Shown piece by piece: positions 40,417 through 45,262 of a DNA stretch of 45,262 nucleotides (positions are counted from its first letter, which is position 1; each line of letters starts with the position of its first letter). The stretch covers positions 1-45,262 of the forward strand of contig JAWCLH010000010.1 in NCBI GenBank assembly GCA_038851035.1, in the 5' to 3' direction. The translations under genes and the position numbers were made by a program. The DNA comes from Thermoplasmata archaeon. Its GTDB lineage: Archaea > Thermoplasmatota > DTKX01 > VGTL01. The notes under the pieces were generated by a model. That model saw only the letters and a program-made list of their open reading frames with translations. It was not told the DNA's origin and ran no database searches.

Positions 40417-42447
40417 ATGCCCCCTGTCAGGACATCGGTCTACCGCCGATCCCCCACGCCCCTCGGCCTCGAGAGAATCGAGAAGGGCGAGCTCAGGTGG
40501 CTCGACACCGAGAGCTTCGCCAACTTCAACACCGGGGTCCTGGAGGAATACCTGGAGGAGCTGAACAGGCGCGAGGGCTTCAGGGTCTCGCGCTTCGACT
40601 GGAGGCAGATGGCCCTCGGGATTTTCGTGGGGACCTTCTTCGCCTTCATCATCCAGTACGTAGGGCTCAAGGTGGGAATAGCGGTCGGGGCCGCGTGGTA
40701 TGTCATATTCATCATCGCCCTGTGGCTCAGGTGGACGCCCGCGGAGAACAACCTCGCCGCCTGCGCCGGCTCAGCCGCCCAGTACATATCGTCCGGCTTT
40801 GTGTTCACGTATCCGGCCATATACCTGCTCACCTACCACTCCTCCTACACCCACATAATAAGCGAGGCCCAGATTCCATCAGCCGCGCTCGCGCTCGTGT
40901 GCACAATCGTTTCCTCGTGGCTGGGCATAATGTACTTCATAATCTTCCGCAGGCTCTGGGTTGTCGAGGAGACCCTGCCCCTGCCGGGCTTCGAGGCGGG
41001 CGTGAAGCTCCTTGACATCGCCAAGGACCTGACAACGGGGGCGATTCAGTCCGCGAAGAGGTCTATAAAGCTCGTCGCGACATGGGCGGGCCTGACCGCA
41101 GTCTACACCTTCCTGCGCGACATGCCCGTAGTTGCTAAAGAGGGGGCGCGTGTTTCTGTGCTTGACTCGGTCTTCGGCGGCCCGAACTACCACGGGGGCA
41201 TCATCAAACTCTCGGAGGCGGACTCGAAGTATACTTGGTTGAGCTACAACATCGCTCCGATACTCTTCGGAATCGGCTGGTTCCAGAGGTTCAGGACGGC
41301 CCTGCTGGTCTCTCTGGGCACATTCGTCTCGTGGTTCGTGATAATACCACTCGCGGTCGCAATGCACGTGCCGGTGCAGCAGGGCGGCGGGATGGTCGAC
41401 GTGAGCACACTCAACTTCGCGTCGTGGGCGGCCTACAAGAGCATCTCCAATCCGATTGCGATAGGGGCCATACTGGGAGGAGGTTTCACCGCGCTCTTCA
41501 AGATGCTCCCCTCGTTCAGGGCGATATTCAGGGACGTCTGGAGCGCGGTCCGGGGCGGCGCGAGGGCCGGGGACTACATTGAAGGCAGAGGCTGGTACGA
41601 GTGGCCGATGTCGCACATCGCAGTGATGGTTGTGGTCGTGGTGCTCACTGTTGGAGGGGCCTTTTCGCTCAGCGGCTACCCGCCGCTCCAGTCCTTCATC
41701 TACTCGGCCGTGCTCGCGGCTGCGGTCTTCTTTTTGGGCGCGATTGCGGTGAAGGTGATGGGCGAGGTCGGAATCGAGCCCGTGTCCGGGACATCCTTCA
41801 TCGCCCTGCTCATCGTTATATTCCTGCTCTGGCTCGCCGGGACCCCGACATCAGTGATCGCGGTGATGTCGATTCTCGGGACGACCGTGTTCGCCTGCTC
41901 CATATCGATGTCCGGCAATGCGATCACGAACTTCAAGTACGGGCTGTACGTAGGCAACAGGCCCTACCACATGGTCAAGGCGATGCTTGTGGCGCTCGTG
42001 CCGGGCGCCGTGGTCGCGGTCGTCGCAGCCTCGGTCTTCTCCTACGGCCTCGCAACAGAGAAGCTCGACTTTCTCGCGCCTCAGGCCCACGCGTTCGCCT
42101 ACATGGTCCAGGTTCTCCTCGGGGGCCAGACCGCAGGCCAGCTCGCGGCCTACCTGGGCTTCGGGCTCTGCATTGGCATATTCATGGAGCTGATGACCGG
42201 CATGGGCACGGCCTTCGGCCTCGGGATGTACTTCCCTCTCTGGCAGGCCTTCGCGCTCCTGACCGGCGGCGCGGCCAGGGACCTCTGGCAGAGGCACTAT
42301 CTCGAGCCGCGCGCGAGGGCCGAGGGCTGGGATGAGAGGCGCAGCACGCTCAGGATGCTCGACGGCTTCATGATGGCGACCGGTCTGATCGTGGGCGAGG
42401 CGATAATGGGGACCGTGGTCGCGATCGCAATAATGTACCCGGGGTGA
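40417..42447 (+). CDS. OPT-family oligopeptide/metal-chelate transporter 2
   Basis: A 676-residue OPT-superfamily paralogue of the preceding gene, alike along its length: the same N-terminal SPTPLGLERIEKGELRWLD pattern, VEETLPLPGFEAGVKLLDIA, GRGWYEWPMSHIAVM, YVGNRPYHMVKAM and ELMTGMGTAFGLGMYFPLW. The two have clearly diverged, so the duplication is not recent and the substrates may differ. About fifteen hydrophobic segments are seen. It has its own TATA box and 46 bases separate it from the first copy, so the pair can be expressed independently. Confidence 0.9.
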   Translation: MPPVRTSVYRRSPTPLGLERIEKGELRWLDTESFANFNTGVLEEYLEELNRREGFRVSRFDWRQMALGIFVGTFFAFIIQYVGLKVGIAVGAAWYVIFIIALWLRWTPAENNLAACAGSAAQYISSGFVFTYPAIYLLTYHSSYTHIISEAQIPSAALALVCTIVSSWLGIMYFIIFRRLWVVEETLPLPGFEAGVKLLDIAKDLTTGAIQSAKRSIKLVATWAGLTAVYTFLRDMPVVAKEGARVSVLDSVFGGPNYHGGIIKLSEADSKYTWLSYNIAPILFGIGWFQRFRTALLVSLGTFVSWFVIIPLAVAMHVPVQQGGGMVDVSTLNFASWAAYKSISNPIAIGAILGGGFTALFKMLPSFRAIFRDVWSAVRGGARAGDYIEGRGWYEWPMSHIAVMVVVVVLTVGGAFSLSGYPPLQSFIYSAVLAAAVFFLGAIAVKVMGEVGIEPVSGTSFIALLIVIFLLWLAGTPTSVIAVMSILGTTVFACSISMSGNAITNFKYGLYVGNRPYHMVKAMLVALVPGAVVAVVAASVFSYGLATEKLDFLAPQAHAFAYMVQVLLGGQTAGQLAAYLGFGLCIGIFMELMTGMGTAFGLGMYFPLWQAFALLTGGAARDLWQRHYLEPRARAEGWDERRSTLRMLDGFMMATGLIVGEAIMGTVVAIAIMYPG

Positions 42448-42493
42448 ACGCTCCCGATACATCTATTAGGCCCTTCATATCTAGGTCTCAAGG

Positions 42494-42649
42494 ATGGCGC
42501 GCAGGGTTCCGGAGAGCCGCCGGGAGCGGCTGCGGAGGGACTCGAAGAAGGAGAAGCTCTCTAGGAGGGACTGGCTCGTCAGGCTCCTAGCGCTCGGAAT
42601 CGTCCTTCTTTTCCTCCTCTCGAGCCTGATCGCGCTCTTCGTCCACTGA
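42494..42649 (+). CDS. 51-residue basic single-helix membrane protein
   Basis: A short frame: ATG at 42494, TGA at 42647-42649. The first 29 residues are very basic (MARRVPESRRERLRRDSKKE), followed by one hydrophobic helix (about residues 30-50, LLALGIVLLFLLSSLIALF) and a two-residue end. The layout is that of a small tail-anchored or cytoplasm-facing membrane peptide. A weak ribosome binding site (aagg) precedes the ATG. It lies between the OPT gene and a coiled-coil gene on the same strand. It could be a regulator of the transporter next to it, but no family is recognised. Confidence 0.55.
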   Translation: MARRVPESRRERLRRDSKKEKLSRRDWLVRLLALGIVLLFLLSSLIALFVH

Positions 42650-42652
42650 AGG

Positions 42653-42660
42653 TTTATTTA
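42653..42660 (+). promoter_or_regulatory. TATA box of the coiled-coil gene
   Basis: The sequence tttattta begins four bases after the small membrane-protein stop, 22-34 bases before the two candidate TTG starts (42679 and 42691) of the coiled-coil protein. Confidence 0.5.
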
Positions 42661-42678
42661 ACCGGAAACCGCATTATC

Positions 42679-44154
42679 TTGCCCGGTGCGACATTGGCTG
42701 CCGGGGCCCCGGGGAGCGGGGAGGAGGTTTCGGCGCTCAGGGAGCTGGTCAGCTCCCGCCCCGACCTCCTCATGAGCGCTCTCGAGAGCGCCGCGGCGGG
42801 CGGGGACAAGACCCTGCTCAGGGGGCTGGTCGAGGGCGCGCTGCTCCTTTTTGCGGGGAGGGAGCAGGAGCTGCCGGGCGGGAGCGACTTCTGGGCCAGA
42901 ATGAAGAGCATCCTGCCCCCGGGGGCGGCGTCGCCGGCCTCCATCGACGTGCTGAGGCAAGAGCTGGAGAGGCACGCCGGGGCCGCGCCGGCCGGGACCG
43001 TCCCGGACGCACTCCCCGTCGAGGTTGGCCCGGACGAGGCGGCGGCGCTCCGGGAGGAGCTTGCGAGAATGGAGAGGAAGTACAGGGAGACGGTGGAACT
43101 CCTCAGAGCGGAGGCGCGGGAGAGGGGTGCGCTCCAGAAGAGGCTCGAGGCGCTCGAGGCGGAGGCGGCCGGGGCGCGCCAGAGGCTGGAGGAGGAGGAG
43201 AGCAGGCTGGCTGAGGCGCGGGCCGAGCTCGAGAAGAAGAGGGCGGAACTCGAGGCCGCGGAGAGGAGGCTTCACGAGCTCGAGCTGGAGCTGGTCAGGA
43301 AGGAAGAGGAGATAAAGGCCGCGATGGAGCACCTGCGCGCCGAGGAGGCCGAGAGGCGCAGGGCGCTCGAGGCCCTCAGGCAAGAGGCGAGGGAAAAGGC
43401 GCGCATGGAGGCGAGGCTCAGGGCGAGGGAGGAAGAGCTCCAGAGACTCGAGAAAAGGATGGTGGAAGAGGAAAGGAGGCTCGAGGCGCTCAAGGGGAAG
43501 CAGGCGGTCTCGGAGGAGGAGTGGCGCAGGAGAACCGAGGAGCTCACCAAGAGGGAGGAGAGGGTCAGGGCGCTCGAGGAGGAGCTGAGGGGCAGAATCG
43601 AGAGCCTCAGGAAGGAGGAGGAGGAGCTGGGGGCGAGGGTCAGGGCGCTCAGGAGGGAGCTCAGGGAGGAGGAGAAGGCGGAGGCGAGGCTGAGGAGGAG
43701 GGAGGAGCTGCTGGCGGAAATGGAGAGGCGCTACAGGACGAAGGAGGAGGAGGCGCTGGCGGCGATAAGGGAGCTGGAGAGGCTGAGGGAGGGGCTGTCG
43801 CAGATCCCGGGCGCTCCGCGTGCCGAGGAATCGCCTACTGGGACGGGCGGAGGCACTTCTCAGCCGGGAGGGGGGGCCGCCGATGCGCATCCGGAAGGGA
43901 CGGGGGAGGGTGGCCCCGTGAAAGGGGAGGGCCCCGGCGCCCCCGAGCCGCTGGGGGTAGAGGCCGGGGAATACGGGGAGACCCCGCCCGGCGCCGGGCC
44001 GCCACCCGTGCCGCCCGCCGAGAAGGTTCCCGAGGAGGCTCTAGGAATTCCGAGGGCGTCGAGAATATTCGTTGTGGATGAAGCTCCGCCCAAGAAAAAG
44101 AGCGCAAGGGACGAGCTCCTCGAGGAGCTCGCAAAGAGGCTCAGGAGAGCCTGA
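42679..44154 (+). CDS. Long coiled-coil protein, hypothetical
   Basis: A 491-residue soluble protein. Residues about 15-100 form an Ala/Leu-rich helical domain (VSALRELVSSRPDLLMSALES). Residues about 115-375 are an unbroken Glu/Arg/Leu-rich coiled coil with heptad character. A Gly/Pro-rich linker (about 380-455) follows. The last 40 residues end in a short conserved-looking segment (ALGIPRASRIFVVDEAPPKKK, then a helix). No membrane helix or enzymatic motif is present. The start is a TTG, chosen from position relative to the TATA box; a second TTG four codons on is equally possible. It could be a structural or chromosome-associated protein; a highly basic protein is coded convergently just after it. 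Confidence 0.7.
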   Translation: MPGATLAAGAPGSGEEVSALRELVSSRPDLLMSALESAAAGGDKTLLRGLVEGALLLFAGREQELPGGSDFWARMKSILPPGAASPASIDVLRQELERHAGAAPAGTVPDALPVEVGPDEAAALREELARMERKYRETVELLRAEARERGALQKRLEALEAEAAGARQRLEEEESRLAEARAELEKKRAELEAAERRLHELELELVRKEEEIKAAMEHLRAEEAERRRALEALRQEAREKARMEARLRAREEELQRLEKRMVEEERRLEALKGKQAVSEEEWRRRTEELTKREERVRALEEELRGRIESLRKEEEELGARVRALRRELREEEKAEARLRRREELLAEMERRYRTKEEEALAAIRELERLREGLSQIPGAPRAEESPTGTGGGTSQPGGGAADAHPEGTGEGGPVKGEGPGAPEPLGVEAGEYGETPPGAGPPPVPPAEKVPEEALGIPRASRIFVVDEAPPKKKSARDELLEELAKRLRRA

Positions 44155-44269
44155 GCCGGCGGCGGGTCCTTTGCAAATTGCGCCCGGCCCGCTCTCCGGT
44201 CCTTATTGAAAATGGGGCTGGCACGACGCGCACTGGTGACGGGCCCGGATGTACGAGCTCCGGAGTCGC

Positions 44270-44590
44270 CTACTCCTCCTCTCCCCCGAGCTTCTCCGGC
44301 TCCGCGGGCGGGGCCGGCTCGGGCGGGGGGGCGGGGGCGACGGTCGCCCTCATTTTTGCCGCTACGGCGACCCTCGCGGCCCTCACGCGCGCGCGGGCCT
44401 TCTTCGCCCTCTCGATCACTCTCTTGGGAATCGGCCGCTTCGCAATCTTTCTCGCGGCCCTGCGCACCGCCCTGCGGACGGGCTTCTGCTTCCGGATAAT
44501 CCTCACGGCACGGGCGATCCTGCGGCCCGGCCTGTGTGCCCTCTTCTTCGCGGCTCCCTTCTTTGCCTTTCTGCGCGCCATCGGACCCAC
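44270..44590 (-). CDS. Histone H1-like, Lys/Arg/Ala-rich basic protein
   Basis: A 106-residue protein. In the first 83 residues about 42 percent are Lys or Arg, mixed with Ala and Val (ARRKAKKGAAKKRAHRPGRR, then RAVRRAARKIAKR and KKARARVRAARVAVAAK). The last 20 residues are Pro/Glu-rich and acidic. The composition and low complexity resemble histone-H1-like or other nucleoid-binding tails; no globular histone fold is visible. A clear TATA (44615-44623) lies 29 bases before the GTG at 44590, so that start is chosen; an ATG at 44581 is the alternative. It is convergent with the coiled-coil gene. DNA or RNA compaction is the likely role, by composition only. Confidence 0.65.
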   Translation of the reverse strand: MGPMARRKAKKGAAKKRAHRPGRRIARAVRIIRKQKPVRRAVRRAARKIAKRPIPKRVIERAKKARARVRAARVAVAAKMRATVAPAPPPEPAPPAEPEKLGGEEE

Positions 44591-44614
44591 CGGGAGCGGA
44601 GAGGGTGTGGCGGG

Positions 44615-44623
44615 ATATATAAT
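44615..44623 (-). promoter_or_regulatory. TATA box of the basic-protein gene
   Basis: The sequence atatataat reads as a consensus TATA on the minus strand, 29 bases before the GTG at 44590. Beyond it, 44625-45094 holds no convincing gene. Confidence 0.6.
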
Positions 44624-44869
44624 TTTCTGGTTGGGGGGTGGACGAATTCCACGCTAGCGGGGTGTCGTGAGGGGATGGTCGAGGCCAGTATCGCGCAGCG
44701 ACGGGCGAGGGAGCCCGATGGACTGGAGGGCGAAAGAGGGGAGGGCCGATATGATCATCGCGGTCAGACACTCGTAAAAAAACCATTTTATTGGTGCGGG
44801 TGTTCACAAATTTCGCGGGGGCGCCCGGGGCTATAGCCTTTGGAGAAATGCCAGATAGCGAAATTCGTG

Positions 44870-44940
44870 AGACGCTAACCATTTTAACTGGTGGAGGAAT
44901 CACCGCCGTGACGCGTCACGGTTCGCGCACTTTAGCGTCT
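44870..44940. repeat. Nested inverted repeats in a gene-free stretch
   Basis: An outer pair of perfect 9-base arms (agacgctaa at 44870-44878 and ttagcgtct at 44932-44940) encloses a perfect 16-base palindrome (ccgtgacgcgtcacgg, 44906-44921). A weaker alternative outer pair exists (tgagacg at 44868-44874 with cgtctca at 44943-44949). The structure could be a protein-binding site, an RNA hairpin or an end of a mobile element. It lies about 150 bases before a broken transposase gene. Confidence 0.5.
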
Positions 44941-45094
44941 ACCGTCTCAGGGCCATTCGATGGAAAACAGGTACAAACAATAAAGAGGTTTCAATGCGTC
45001 GTGGGCGGACGGGAACGACAAGAATTTGATTTGTGATATTTATTTTTTATTCATTGGAGAGTGTGTCGAATTCCGAAATAACTTCCTCTCGCCA

Positions 45095-45262
45095 AATATA
45101 AGAGCCCTAAAACCATATCAATACACGCGGAAGCTCACAAGGAGAAAGCTCAGATGGCTCATCAGGGAGAGGGGCGAATATCCATATCCTAAAAAGCCCG
45201 GGGCATCCCCTAAGTTAATCACTGATGAAGAGAGGGAATATGTAATGAGGGCAAGAGCCAGG
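45095..45262 (+). pseudogene. Transposase N-terminal fragment, IS481-like, cut by the window edge
   Basis: The frame runs off the right end. The product includes KLTRRKLRWLIRERGE, then YPYPKKPGASPKLITDEERE. This resembles the start of archaeal IS481-type DDE transposases, where a helix-turn-helix (KxRWIIRE...) is followed by a linker, then GRPKKPITEEE. Here the two parts are joined with the helix-turn-helix and linker missing, suggesting an internal deletion. No start codon is found upstream in frame. It is probably a degenerate copy; the catalytic part would lie beyond the window. Confidence 0.45.

Noticed and set aside
44786-44800. Match of 11 bases (attggtgcggg) to the 3' end region of tRNA-Leu at 21764
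   Set aside because: It was considered as an attachment-site copy or second tRNA. No T arm or acceptor pairing follows and the match stops after 11 bases, so chance is likely.
44791-45036. 81-codon plus-strand frame near the right end
   Set aside because: It runs through the nested inverted repeats, has no recognisable motif and only a weak start; more likely non-coding.

Overview
The window reads as a GC-rich chromosome segment of a euryarchaeon, most likely an uncultivated member of Thermoplasmatota. Support for this: an archaeal rps13-rps4-rps11-rpoD block with a ferredoxin-type RpoD, archaeal TATA-type promoters (many placed about 26-30 bases before the start codon, implying leaderless mRNAs), a type IV pilin with the archaeal N-terminal signature, several KaiC/RAD55-type ATPases, a DUF835 protein, and a possible PEFG-type C-terminal sorting signal. 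The lineage is inferred from gene content, not from a marker-gene comparison.

Layout. 1-4.1 kb: a type IV pilin, a RecA/KaiC-like protein without a P-loop, and a trkA-trkH potassium uptake operon, all on the minus strand. 4.2-4.8 kb: a zinc-finger protein divergent from trkA. 5.1-15.3 kb: a plus-strand group that is the most unusual part of the window. It holds a KaiC-like ATPase, a 1329-residue membrane protein (DUF835 domain, eight repeats of about 109 residues each centred on one Trp, acidic linker, one membrane helix, external beta domain), a second membrane protein with an Asn-Gly repeat next to its membrane helix and two related external domains, a gene-poor 1.6 kb stretch, and another KaiC-like ATPase. 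15.7-21.1 kb: a DedA membrane protein, a small beta-barrel-like hypothetical, a transaldolase-family enzyme, and a large surface protein with cadherin-like repeats and an internal zinc ribbon. 21.2-21.8 kb: a short AT-richer unit of foreign appearance and a tRNA-Leu(GAG) with encoded CCA. 21.9-24.5 kb: rpoD, rps11, rps4, rps13. 24.5-27.5 kb: two small membrane proteins and a long KamA-family radical SAM enzyme. 27.6-42.4 kb: a dense ion and solute transport region with two cation/proton antiporters, two different P-type ATPases, an ArsB/NhaD-type permease and two tandem OPT transporters. 42.5-44.6 kb: a 51-residue membrane protein, a coiled-coil protein and a histone-H1-like basic protein. The right edge carries inverted repeats and a broken transposase.

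How it fits together. The pairs KaiC/DUF835-repeat protein and DUF835-repeat protein/Asn-Gly-repeat protein suggest a surface-to-cytoplasm sensing or scaffolding system. The external domains are homologous between the two membrane proteins and the cytoplasmic parts are very different. The transport region suggests strong investment in K+, Na+, H+ and Ca2+/Mn2+ homeostasis and in peptide or metal-chelate uptake. Two places look rearranged: the region next to the tRNA-Leu, where the usual rpl18e-rpl13-rps9 continuation of the ribosomal operon is absent, and the right end with transposase debris.
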